Of a stretch of 64,000 bases of DNA, positions 1 through 7,497 are shown piece after piece; position 1 is the stretch's first letter; every line of letters starts with the position of its first letter. The DNA lies in NCBI RefSeq assembly GCF_001297015.1, contig NZ_LIGE01000036.1, positions 310,001 through 374,000 of the forward strand. The letters run 5' to 3'. This DNA comes from Pseudomonas sp. RIT-PI-r (GTDB taxonomy: Bacteria; Pseudomonadota; Gammaproteobacteria; Pseudomonadales; Pseudomonadaceae). Both the position numbers and the translations under genes were made by a program. The notes under the pieces are model-generated. The model saw only the letters and a program-made list of their open reading frames with translations. It had not been told where the DNA came from and did not search any database.

Positions 1-191
1 GTCAAAATCGCCGCAGCCAAAGCCTCGCGTCCCTTGAGCAAACGGGTCAGCAGGCGCATCAGTGGCCAACTGGCGAACGCCAGCACCGCGCCCCAGAACA
101 GCGCCGACCAGAACGGCGCCATCACCCAGAAGCTGGCACCAAACAACACCAGCAGCAGGATCTGCACCAGCAGGCGATCGTTATTGAGCAT
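1..191 (-). CDS. AI-2E/PerM-family transporter, N-terminal part only
   Basis: The first 63 codons of a gene that leaves the window at base 1. The visible protein starts MLNNDRLLVQILLLVLFGAS and has two hydrophobic segments (about residues 8-25 and 27-45) followed by a basic stretch (RLLTRLLKGRE). This is how the AI-2E/PerM-like multispanning inner-membrane proteins begin, and such a gene often sits beside a DUF4892 gene in fluorescent pseudomonads (family knowledge). The substrate is unknown. The start codon is read as ATG at 191-189. With only 63 residues visible, another polytopic membrane protein cannot be excluded. Confidence 0.6.
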   Translation of the reverse strand, partial: MLNNDRLLVQILLLVLFGASFWVMAPFWSALFWGAVLAFASWPLMRLLTRLLKGREALAAAIL

Positions 192-260
192 GTAAGGTCT
201 CGAAAAAGTCAGTCAGGCCAAGAGTAGGCGAACACGCCGTGCGTGCTCGCTCGCCACAGC

Positions 261-1079
261 TTATCGCAACAGGTCGATGCGCAGGCCTTTACCCTCGACA
301 GTGCCGGTTTCCATCCGCGCAGCGCGCACGCCCTGATTGATCAGGGCCTGACGCCAGGCCTCGGCCTTGGGCCCGGATACCGTGACGCGCAATGTCGTGT
401 CGAGGTTCAGGCCACGGGAGATCAGGCGCAGCCAGGTGTCATCCGGATCATCGACTCGATCGGGGAAATCCAGTTCGCCGGTGCTTTTGAGTTGACGCAA
501 CAGGGTCGCCGAGGTCGGCAGCAACTCGCCCAGCGGCGCAATTGCTTCGAACTGTTCAACATGCAGATAGGCTTTGCGATTGCCGCGAGTGATGCTGTAC
601 AGCGCCACCAGCGTGTTGTCTCGCGGCGCTGCCAGTCGCAACAGCAGATACGCTTGCTGCTCGTCAGCACCGTACAACTTGGAGTTGCCGAATACCTCGT
701 TGGCCCACAGGCTGCTTTCACCACAATCACGGGCCTGGCACCAGAACAGCAACTCGGCGTCCTGCTCCTGCAAGGCTTCGCGGGCAGCGGTAAAGGCTTC
801 GGTGGCGGAATGTTCGGGCGGTAACTCGTAGGTCACCGAAGTGATTTGGCCACGGGCGGTGACCTGGCCGTCGAAACGTAACTGGCCGCTGATCTTGCGG
901 ATAGAGCCCAACGGATAGATGCGCTCCAGCTCGGCCGGCGGGCGATAGTCGACGATTTGCGCATCGGCCAGCCGTGGCACGATCTGCAGATCGTGACTGC
1001 CCGGCACGTCGGCAGCGAAAGAAACGGAACTGAAACAGCACAGTGCCAACAGACTGAGTGACCGCATAGTCAGGCTCAT
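261..1079 (-). CDS. DUF4892 exported protein
   Basis: A protein of about 272 residues with a Sec signal peptide (MSLTMRSLSLLALCCFSSVS, cleavage near SFA-AD), so the mature protein should be periplasmic or outer-membrane associated. The body matches DUF4892 proteins of Pseudomonas, which have no defined biochemical role. The frame stays open upstream to 1223, but that extension overlaps the neighbouring hydrolase gene and puts about 50 residues before the signal peptide, so the start is placed at 1079; an ATG at 1067 is almost as good. No strong Shine-Dalgarno precedes either. The gene follows two hydrolase genes on the same strand and may be the last gene of their operon. Confidence 0.8.
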   Translation of the reverse strand: MSLTMRSLSLLALCCFSSVSFAADVPGSHDLQIVPRLADAQIVDYRPPAELERIYPLGSIRKISGQLRFDGQVTARGQITSVTYELPPEHSATEAFTAAREALQEQDAELLFWCQARDCGESSLWANEVFGNSKLYGADEQQAYLLLRLAAPRDNTLVALYSITRGNRKAYLHVEQFEAIAPLGELLPTSATLLRQLKSTGELDFPDRVDDPDDTWLRLISRGLNLDTTLRVTVSGPKAEAWRQALINQGVRAARMETGTVEGKGLRIDLLR

Positions 1080-1182
1080 CGGATCGGAGTGACTGTGTGA
1101 TTCGGGGTCGCAGCGGTATAAAGATCCATCGTGGTTGTCTCCCATTTCAACCCGCCCAGCCTCGACAGTTGCCCACGGCAAG

Positions 1183-2037
1183 TCAAGGAATGGCGAAGAA
1201 CCGATTGAAACAGTCTGCGACAAGACCCGCGCCTGGCTCGTCGTTCAAGTGCAGATGGTGCCCGCCCGGCAGCTGTTCCTGGCTAAAGGGTAGCCGCTCC
1301 AGCAGTTCGGAGTGTTTGGCCAGCATGCCATCAGCGGCAACCACCAAATGCGCCGGGCAACTGACGCGCAGGGCGAAAGCCATTGCCTGCTCCTGGGTCA
1401 GGCGCAGCGGCGACGGCAAAGTCAGGCGATTATCCGTGCGCCAGGTGTAGCCGCCCGGCACCGGCATCAATCCGCGCTGCGCCAACAGTTCAGCCGCCTC
1501 ACGACTGACCGCGACCAGCCCCTTCATGCGCGCTTCGATGGCGCGGTCGAGGGTGTTGTAGACCGGTTTGCGTTTCTCGCGCAGATCCAGTTGCGCCTGT
1601 AGGGCCATGCCCATGCGCTCGGCTGCGTTTTCGCCTTTGTCTGTAGGAGGAATGACGCCGTCGATCAACGCCAGATGGCTGATACGCTCCGGCAACGATC
1701 CCGCCAATACCATGGAAACGATGGCCCCCATCGAATGCCCGAGCAGGCCGAAACGCTTCCAGCCCAGTTGTTCGGCGACTTGCAGCACGTCATGGGCGTA
1801 GTCCCACAGCGCATAACCGGCGCCGTTCGGTCGATGCCCGGAATGCCCATGCCCGGCCATATCCAGGGCAATGATGCGTAAGCCTTTGAGCTTCGGCGCC
1901 AGCCGCGCGAAGCTGTTGGCGTTGTCGAGCCAGCCGTGCAGCGCAATGATCGGCAAACCGTCCTCGGGACCGAACAAATGCGCCGCCAGCTCGATATGCG
2001 GCAGGCTCAGGCGCACTTCTTCGAAGGTCGGGCTCAT
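1183..2037 (-). CDS. Alpha/beta-fold hydrolase
   Basis: A 284-residue serine hydrolase. The oxyanion-hole region is ALHGWLDNANSF (about residues 32-43), the nucleophile elbow is GHSMG with Ser102, and the catalytic His lies in the late GGHHLHL motif. It looks like the PA1622-type hydrolases; the substrate is unknown (an ester or lipid-derived compound is plausible). The ATG at 2037 overlaps the stop of the upstream hydrolase gene by four bases (ATGA), which decides the start and implies translational coupling. An in-frame extension to 2067 is possible but would lie inside the upstream gene. Confidence 0.88.
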   Translation of the reverse strand: MSPTFEEVRLSLPHIELAAHLFGPEDGLPIIALHGWLDNANSFARLAPKLKGLRIIALDMAGHGHSGHRPNGAGYALWDYAHDVLQVAEQLGWKRFGLLGHSMGAIVSMVLAGSLPERISHLALIDGVIPPTDKGENAAERMGMALQAQLDLREKRKPVYNTLDRAIEARMKGLVAVSREAAELLAQRGLMPVPGGYTWRTDNRLTLPSPLRLTQEQAMAFALRVSCPAHLVVAADGMLAKHSELLERLPFSQEQLPGGHHLHLNDEPGAGLVADCFNRFFAIP

Positions 2038-2840
2038 GCGCAATCCTTGTCCTGACGGTTTTCCCAACGGGCAAACAGGTTCTTCAACAACCGCGCAGTG
2101 TCTTGCGGACGCTCCAGCGGGAACATGTGCCCGCCGGGCATGCTCAGCGCCTCGCCTTGTGCCAGGCGCGAAACGAAGCGGGTGTGATGACGCATGACCA
2201 CGCGGCTCTTGGGCCCGCCCCCCACCGCCAGTGGCACCTGTAACTGCCGGGTGCGACCGGGGCTGGTGTGCGGCACACCACGATAGATGCTGATTTCAGT
2301 GGCGGGGGCGAAACGCGGGCGCCGCTTGTCGCCGACCGGGTGCAAGCCGTATTGCAGATAGGCATCGAAGCATTCCGGGTCGAGGCCCCGGAACAGCGTT
2401 TTACCGGCAAAATAGCTGCGCGCACGGTCGAGATCGGCGAACTCTTCACGTCGGCCCAATGTGCGCCCCGCCGGTGTCAGTTTGTCGATGAAACCCAAGC
2501 GCTTGGCGGCACGGATCACCCACTGATCGGTGCGGGTCAGCACTGGCGAGTCGAGCATCACCACGCCGCGATACAGCTCAGGGCAACGCAGCGCCGCGTG
2601 CAGGTGCAAAACACCGCCGAAAGAATGGCCGACACCCCATACCGGTTGATCCTGCTGCTGCAAATGGTGGATCAGCTCGTCAACCAGGTTGTACCAGTTG
2701 TCATCCGCCGGGAAACGCGGGTCATGGGCGTGCAGCTCCAGATGCGCGACCCGGTACTCGGGCGCCAGCGCCGCGAACAACTTGCCATAGGTGCCCGAGG
2801 GAAACCCGTTGGCGTGGGCGAAAAAGATCGGTTGCGACAT
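2034..2840 (-). CDS. Alpha/beta-fold hydrolase
   Basis: A 268-residue cytoplasmic alpha/beta hydrolase with an early HANGFPSGTY motif (residues 9-18), a nucleophile elbow GHSFGG (Ser73) and a C-terminal GGHMFPLE segment carrying the likely catalytic His. It corresponds to PA1621-type proteins next to the acyl-CoA ligase/thioesterase cluster, so a role in ester or thioester turnover is plausible but unproven. It is the first gene of a coupled pair, overlapping the second hydrolase by four bases. The upstream gap holds a large inverted repeat (2968-3131). Confidence 0.88.
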   Translation of the reverse strand: MSQPIFFAHANGFPSGTYGKLFAALAPEYRVAHLELHAHDPRFPADDNWYNLVDELIHHLQQQDQPVWGVGHSFGGVLHLHAALRCPELYRGVVMLDSPVLTRTDQWVIRAAKRLGFIDKLTPAGRTLGRREEFADLDRARSYFAGKTLFRGLDPECFDAYLQYGLHPVGDKRRPRFAPATEISIYRGVPHTSPGRTRQLQVPLAVGGGPKSRVVMRHHTRFVSRLAQGEALSMPGGHMFPLERPQDTARLLKNLFARWENRQDKDCA

Positions 2841-2967
2841 ACCGGAAAATCCATGAGCGGGAAACGTGGTGTTGATTGTCCGTAAGACCGTGCCTTACAG
2901 CAATGACCGTAACTGCCAGGAATGATGACAGTCCGGTCAGGGCTATGGTGAGTCAGCCGGATCGCTA

Positions 2968-3131
2968 CCCCCTCACCCCAACCCTCTCCCCCAGGGGGGC
3001 GAGGAGGAAAGGGAGCCGATCTCCATGCTATTGCGAATCTGTATTCGACTCGATATCTCAGGTCGATGTACTTCGAACAACCCACTCGGTCAGTCCCCTC
3101 TCCCTCTGGGAGAGGGTTAGGGTGAGGGTGG
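2968..3131. repeat. Family D inverted-repeat element, copy 1
   Basis: A ~165-bp element whose left end reads CCCCTCACCCCAACCCTCTCC and whose right end is its near reverse complement (GGGAGAGGGTTAGGGTGAGGG). The interior contains CTCAGGTCGATGTA and CGGTCAGTCCCCTCTCC, both shared with the copies at 30258-30534 and 40017-40202. The right end supplies the stop codon of the thioesterase gene that ends at 3117. There is no ORF inside it. Confidence 0.8.
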
Positions 3132-3560
3132 CTGCTCACCCAAAGGCACCACCGCCATGGTCAGCCGTGACACACAACTGGCCTTGCCTTCGTCACTGGT
3201 CAAACGGATATCCCACACATGGGTGGTGCGGCCAATGTGAATCGGCTTGGCCACCGCCGTCACCCGGCCACTGCGCAAGCCGCGCAAATGGTTGGCGTTG
3301 ATTTCCAGCCCCACGCAATAAAACTTGCTGGCGTCGATGCACAGGTAGCTGGCCATCGAACCCACGGACTCCGCCAGCACCACCGACGCGCCGCCATGCA
3401 GCAAGCCGTAAGGCTGGTGCGTGCGATGGTCGATGACCATGCTTGCAGTCAGCGATTCTTCGTCGAACGCTTCGAAGCGGATGTCGAGCACTTCGCCGAT
3501 GGTATTTTTCTGGATCGCGTTCAACTGCTCGATGTCGGGAGTAGTACGCCACAAGCTCAT
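3117..3560 (-). CDS. Hot-dog fold thioesterase (PaaI/YbdB-like)
   Basis: A 147-residue single hot-dog domain of the PaaI/4HBT type, predicted to hydrolyse an acyl- or aryl-CoA thioester in the cytoplasm. The family signature HQPYGLLHGGASVVLAES lies around residues 65-82 and includes the HGG helix start. ATG at 3560 is chosen because AGGAAG precedes it at good spacing; the frame is open further upstream but enters the ligase gene. It lies 31 bp downstream of the long-chain acyl-CoA ligase, giving a synthetase/thioesterase pair. The last residues (GEQPPSP) and the TAA stop are encoded by the end of a repeated element. Confidence 0.87.
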   Translation of the reverse strand: MSLWRTTPDIEQLNAIQKNTIGEVLDIRFEAFDEESLTASMVIDHRTHQPYGLLHGGASVVLAESVGSMASYLCIDASKFYCVGLEINANHLRGLRSGRVTAVAKPIHIGRTTHVWDIRLTSDEGKASCVSRLTMAVVPLGEQPPSP

Positions 3561-3591
3561 CGCAGACTTCCTTTGTTGTTGTAGTGGTCGC

Positions 3592-5247
3592 TCAATCCTG
3601 CCACAGCACCGCCTCGCTGCGCTCGCTCCATTCTTCGAAACGCGCGCCATAGGTGTCTTCGATGACGTTGCGCTTGATCTTCAGCGTCGGCGTAAGAAAG
3701 CCGTTCTCCACCGCCCAGCTGTCCTTGACCACCACCAGGCGGCGCAGGCGTTCGTGCTTGTCGAGCACCGCATTGACCTCTTCCAGGAGTTTTTCCAGAC
3801 TCGAATGCAGGCTGGCCCGGGCCTCTTCCTGATTGACCGTCGACAGCACGCACAACCCCAGTGGCGCGCTCAGGCCATCGCCGACCACGCACACTTGCTC
3901 GATCCGTGAATGCACGGCCAAACGGTTTTCGATCGGCGCTGGAGCGACGTATTTGCCCTTGCTGGTCTTGAAGATTTCCTTGAGTCGCCCGGTCAGGCGC
4001 AGACGCCCTTCGGCATCCTGCTCGCCCTTGTCACCGGTACGCAGGAAGCCGTCCTCGGTGATCGTTTCGGCAGTTTTCTGCGGTTCCTTGAAATAGCCGA
4101 GCATGTTCGCCTGACTGCGCACCTGCACTTCACCCAACTCATCGATGCGCACTTCGACATCCGGGCACGGTTTACCGATCCAGCCTTGTTTGTATTGCCC
4201 TGGCAGACAGATGTGCGAGTAACCGCAACCCTCGGTCATGCCATAGACCTCAAGCACGTCGAGACCGAGTTTCTGATACCAGGCGAGCAGGGTCTGCGGT
4301 ACCGGCGCCGCACCGGACAACGCCACGCGCAAGGCGTCCAGCCCCAGCCCGGCGAGGACTTTGTGCCCGACCCGTTTACCGATGAAAGGCAGACCAAGAA
4401 GAAAATCCAGACGTTTTGCCGGGATCCTGCTGTACACGCCCATCTGGAATTTGGTCCAGATTCGCGGCACGCCAAACATCGCGGTCGGCCGCGCGCGCTG
4501 CAAATCGGTGATGAACGTATCGAGGCTCTCGGCGAAGAAAACCGTCTGCCCGGTATAGATCGAGGCCAGTTCTACAAACATGCGTTCAGCGACGTGGCAC
4601 AGCGGCAGGTACGACAGCAACCGGTCGTTCTCGTTGAGACCGAACAGCTGCGTGCCGCGCGTGGTGGCGAAACCGAGATTGGCGAAACTGTGCATCACGC
4701 CTTTGGGCAGGCCGGTGGTGCCGGAGGTGTAGATGATGGTTGCCAGTTGCTCGGCGGCAGGACGCGGATCGTCCTGGATCGGCGAACTGCGTTGCAGGTC
4801 TGCCCAGTTGAAATCGAATTCGCCAGGCGGATGCAGCGGCAGGCTGATGGTCGGCAAATCGGCCGGCACGCCTTTGGCCATGCCCGGCCAGTCATCGAGT
4901 TTGCCGATGAACGCCAGGACGCTTTCCGAATGATTGAGCACCTGCGCTACGGAGTCGGCGGTGAGATTGGGATAGAGCGGAACAGAAACGTGCCCGGCCA
5001 TCCAGATGGCGAGGTCAGCGATGATCCAGTGTGCGCAGTTTTTCGAGATCAGGGCGATGTGGCTGCCGTGCGGCAACTCACGGGCACGCAACCAGTGCGC
5101 GGCGCAGCGGGCCTGATGGCCGACGTCGGCCCAGGTCAGGGTCTCGACCTGCCCGCCGCCAGTGGGCTGCACCAGAAAGCGCTGGCGCGGATGCCGGGCT
5201 TCACGTTCGTAAAACACGTCCAGCGGCAATCGGAATGCGGCAGACAT
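3592..5247 (-). CDS. Long-chain fatty-acid-CoA ligase / AMP-binding protein
   Basis: A 551-residue ANL-superfamily adenylate-forming enzyme: fatty acid + ATP + CoA to acyl-CoA + AMP + PPi. The P-loop-like motif IIYTSGTTGLPKG is at about residues 180-192, EVYGMTEGCG marks the adenylate-binding region, and TGDKGEQDAEGRLRLTGRLKE is the hinge motif. The length and the eukaryote-like long-chain ligase layout fit PA1617-type proteins. ATG 5247 has AGGAG at good distance; an earlier in-frame start at 5280 lacks this. A perfect 9+9 palindrome sits at 5289-5308, just upstream. The thioesterase gene follows on the same strand. Confidence 0.9.
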   Translation of the reverse strand: MSAAFRLPLDVFYEREARHPRQRFLVQPTGGGQVETLTWADVGHQARCAAHWLRARELPHGSHIALISKNCAHWIIADLAIWMAGHVSVPLYPNLTADSVAQVLNHSESVLAFIGKLDDWPGMAKGVPADLPTISLPLHPPGEFDFNWADLQRSSPIQDDPRPAAEQLATIIYTSGTTGLPKGVMHSFANLGFATTRGTQLFGLNENDRLLSYLPLCHVAERMFVELASIYTGQTVFFAESLDTFITDLQRARPTAMFGVPRIWTKFQMGVYSRIPAKRLDFLLGLPFIGKRVGHKVLAGLGLDALRVALSGAAPVPQTLLAWYQKLGLDVLEVYGMTEGCGYSHICLPGQYKQGWIGKPCPDVEVRIDELGEVQVRSQANMLGYFKEPQKTAETITEDGFLRTGDKGEQDAEGRLRLTGRLKEIFKTSKGKYVAPAPIENRLAVHSRIEQVCVVGDGLSAPLGLCVLSTVNQEEARASLHSSLEKLLEEVNAVLDKHERLRRLVVVKDSWAVENGFLTPTLKIKRNVIEDTYGARFEEWSERSEAVLWQD

Positions 5248-5288
5248 GCGACTCGCTCCTGTGATTTTGGTCTGGAGCAAGCGTAGTC

Positions 5289-5308
5289 AACCAAGCAAGT
5301 GCTTGGTT
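5289..5308 (-). promoter_or_regulatory. Palindromic operator upstream of the acyl-CoA ligase
   Basis: A perfect inverted repeat, AACCAAGCA-AG-TGCTTGGTT, 9-bp arms with a 2-bp spacer, lying 42 bp upstream of the ligase start codon. The compact, perfectly symmetric form is typical of operators for TetR-family acyl-CoA-responsive repressors (family knowledge). No regulator gene adjoins it in the window, so the binding protein is not identified. Confidence 0.65.
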
Positions 5309-5346
5309 GGAAAATTCAAACAAATAATTTCATGGTGTACGCGGTA

Positions 5347-5441
5347 CCTGTAGGAGTGAGCCTGCTCGCGATAGCGGTCTGTCGGTCGACATAAATAGCG
5401 ACTGATAGACCGCTATCGCGAGCAGGCTCACTCCTACAGGG
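5347..5441. repeat. REP doublet 1
   Basis: Two inverted copies of a REP unit, CTGTAGGAGTGAGCCTGCTC, followed by GCGATAGCGGT, facing each other across a ~25-bp spacer. Together they can fold into a long hairpin. The pair lies between the acyl-CoA ligase promoter region and the end of sixA, the usual intergenic location of REP doublets in fluorescent pseudomonads. Confidence 0.9.
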
Positions 5442-5457
5442 GTCGGTGTTTACAACT

Positions 5458-5910
5458 TCACGGGTGTTTGAGGCTGTTAAGGGTCATCGAGCCGATCAGC
5501 AACTCCGGGCTTTCCAGCTCAGCCAGATCGGCGGTGCTGACCCGCTCCGGAGGATGTCCGGCGCCATGCTGCAGATAGCTCAGCAGATTGCCCACCAGCG
5601 GGTTGTGGCTGACCAGCAGCACGTTGCTTACCGACACCAGTTGATCGGTAACCTTGTCCGGGTCGACCTCCGGAGTCAGCCACTCGACCGTGCGAATCTC
5701 CGGTTCGAAACCCAGCGCTTCGCGCACAATCTGTGCAGTCTGCTGCGCCCGCAGATAAGGGCTGGCGTAGATCGCAGTAAGCGGCTGGCCAATCAAATGG
5801 GCAGCGCTGCTCAAGGCTTCTTTGCGACCGTGCTCGGTCAACTCCCGTTCGGAATCGGGGCACGAGCCGTAAGGCACGGCCTCACCGTGACGCAATACCC
5901 AGAGTTTCAT
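5458..5910 (-). CDS. sixA: Phosphohistidine phosphatase SixA
   Basis: A 150-residue histidine phosphatase. The catalytic RHG motif is at residues 7-9 (MKLWVLRHGEA), with a second conserved His in the late VSHNPLVG motif. SixA removes phosphate from histidine phosphotransfer proteins such as ArcB or PTS NPr in E. coli; its target here is not known. The length equals that of known SixA proteins. The gene overlaps the DUF4389 gene by four bases and follows gpsA, an arrangement conserved in Pseudomonas. Confidence 0.9.
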   Translation of the reverse strand: MKLWVLRHGEAVPYGSCPDSERELTEHGRKEALSSAAHLIGQPLTAIYASPYLRAQQTAQIVREALGFEPEIRTVEWLTPEVDPDKVTDQLVSVSNVLLVSHNPLVGNLLSYLQHGAGHPPERVSTADLAELESPELLIGSMTLNSLKHP

Positions 5911-6254
5911 AGCTTGGGTTCCTCATCTCGAACCGGATGCGGTGTCGGCGGCACGGTGTGCGGCGCTTCACCTTCCGGGGTACGCGGCGCTGGCCAGTCG
6001 GCGAACGGCCAGGGTTTCTGGTCGCTGTGGAAACTGCCGAAGCGGCCGATCTGCGCCAGAAACTGGCTCAGGCTGTCGCCGAAGTTCATCAGGCTGGCGC
6101 TCGGTGCGCCATAGATCAAACGATAGATCAGTTGCACCAGCACCACCGCGCCGAGGATGAACTGCGCCACTTGCCAGACCAGCACGTAGACGATCATCCA
6201 CAGCACCCGCAGGAGGATGGATTCGTACTTGGCTTCGGTTTTCGGATCGTTCAT
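5907..6254 (-). CDS. DUF4389 membrane protein
   Basis: A 115-residue protein with one or two hydrophobic segments (about residues 15-48, LLRVLWMIVYVLVWQVAQFI and onwards) and a proline-rich charged C-terminus (RTPEGEAPHTVPPTPHPVRD). It matches DUF4389, a small inner-membrane family of unknown function. The ATG at 6254 has GGGAGC upstream and is preferred to an in-frame GTG at 6275 that abuts the gpsA stop. It sits between gpsA and sixA with almost no spacing and is probably co-transcribed with them. Confidence 0.8.
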   Translation of the reverse strand: MNDPKTEAKYESILLRVLWMIVYVLVWQVAQFILGAVVLVQLIYRLIYGAPSASLMNFGDSLSQFLAQIGRFGSFHSDQKPWPFADWPAPRTPEGEAPHTVPPTPHPVRDEEPKL

Positions 6255-6275
6255 GGCTTGCTGCTCCCGGCTCAC

Positions 6276-7301
6276 TCAGTTGAAACCACTGGTGGAAATA
6301 AAGTCGACGTCGGTTTTTGGCTCGGCTCGCATCAATAGACCGATCACCTGCTCCAGCGTGCGTCCTTCGAACAGGATCGCATGCAGCCCGGCGACCAGCG
6401 GCATGTACACGCCGACCTCCTGGGATTTGGCCTTGAGCACTTTGAGGGTGTTGACGCCTTCGGCGACTTCTCCGAGGCGCGACACCGCTTCGTCGAGGCT
6501 CAAGCCCTGACCCAGCGCGAAACCGACCTGATAGTTACGACTCTTCGGCGACGAACAGGTGACGATCAGATCGCCGACACCGGCCAGACCGAGGAAGGTC
6601 ATGGGATTAGCGCCCTGATTCACCGCAAAGCGGGTCATCTCCGCCAGTGCGCGGGTGATCAGCATGCTCTTGGTGTTCTCACCCATTTCCAGCGCGACCG
6701 CCATGCCGGCAATGATCGCGTAAACGTTTTTCAACGCCCCGCCCAGCTCGACGCCGAAGCGATCAGCACTGGCGTAGACGCGGAAAGTACGACCATGCAA
6801 CGCGGCTTGCACCTGCTTGCAGAGTTCTTCGTCCTCACTGGCGACCACCGTGGCGGTCAGCGCATGTTCGGCGATTTCCCGCGCCAGGTTCGGCCCGGAC
6901 AGCACGCCAATGCGCGCTTGCGGGGCGATCTCTTCAAGAATCTGGCTCATCAATTTGAAGGTCTGCGCTTCGATGCCTTTGGTCAGGCTGACCAGCATCT
7001 TGCCGCTCAAGCGCTCGGCGTGGGCCGCGAGCACCGTGCGCAGCGCGCTGGACGGCAGTGCGACAAAGCACAAATCACAGGCGTCGAGGGTTTCCTGCAG
7101 GTCGGTGACGGCGGTCACGCCCGGCAGAATCTTGATGCCTTTGAGGTAACGCGGGTTTTCGCGATTGACCCGGATGGCCTCGGCCTGCTCGGGGTCACGC
7201 ATCCACTGCCGGACTTGATGGCCGTTCTCGGCCAAAAGGTTGGCCACGGCGGTACCGAAACTTCCGCCTCCCAGGACCGCAATCGGGCGCTGTTCAGTCA
7301 T
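6276..7301 (-). CDS. gpsA: Glycerol-3-phosphate dehydrogenase [NAD(P)+]
   Basis: The 341-residue enzyme reduces dihydroxyacetone phosphate to sn-glycerol 3-phosphate, the backbone for phospholipid synthesis. The N-terminal Rossmann motif is IAVLGGGSFGTAVANLLAENG (GxGxxGxA). The conserved SLTKGIE and LSGPNLAREIA motifs and the C-terminal GAxKNVYAI-type motif (ELGGALKNVYAI) containing the catalytic lysine are all present. ATG at 7301 gives the canonical length; upstream in-frame codons are not supported. It heads a three-gene minus-strand set with the DUF4389 gene and sixA. Confidence 0.96.
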   Translation of the reverse strand: MTEQRPIAVLGGGSFGTAVANLLAENGHQVRQWMRDPEQAEAIRVNRENPRYLKGIKILPGVTAVTDLQETLDACDLCFVALPSSALRTVLAAHAERLSGKMLVSLTKGIEAQTFKLMSQILEEIAPQARIGVLSGPNLAREIAEHALTATVVASEDEELCKQVQAALHGRTFRVYASADRFGVELGGALKNVYAIIAGMAVALEMGENTKSMLITRALAEMTRFAVNQGANPMTFLGLAGVGDLIVTCSSPKSRNYQVGFALGQGLSLDEAVSRLGEVAEGVNTLKVLKAKSQEVGVYMPLVAGLHAILFEGRTLEQVIGLLMRAEPKTDVDFISTSGFN

Positions 7302-7497
7302 ATGCAATCCGTTAATCCATACCAGTGGCGATGGCGGCATTATACGGGGCAGCCCGGTCGCGGCCAGCCCCAGCAACAATTACCGACACTTGTAGGAAGA
7401 AGACCAATAAAACCTAGGAAAATGCTACTAACGTGAATGGAAAAGTCACGGTGCTCGGTTAACATGCGCGCCAAATCTTTACGATCAAGGCTGCGTC

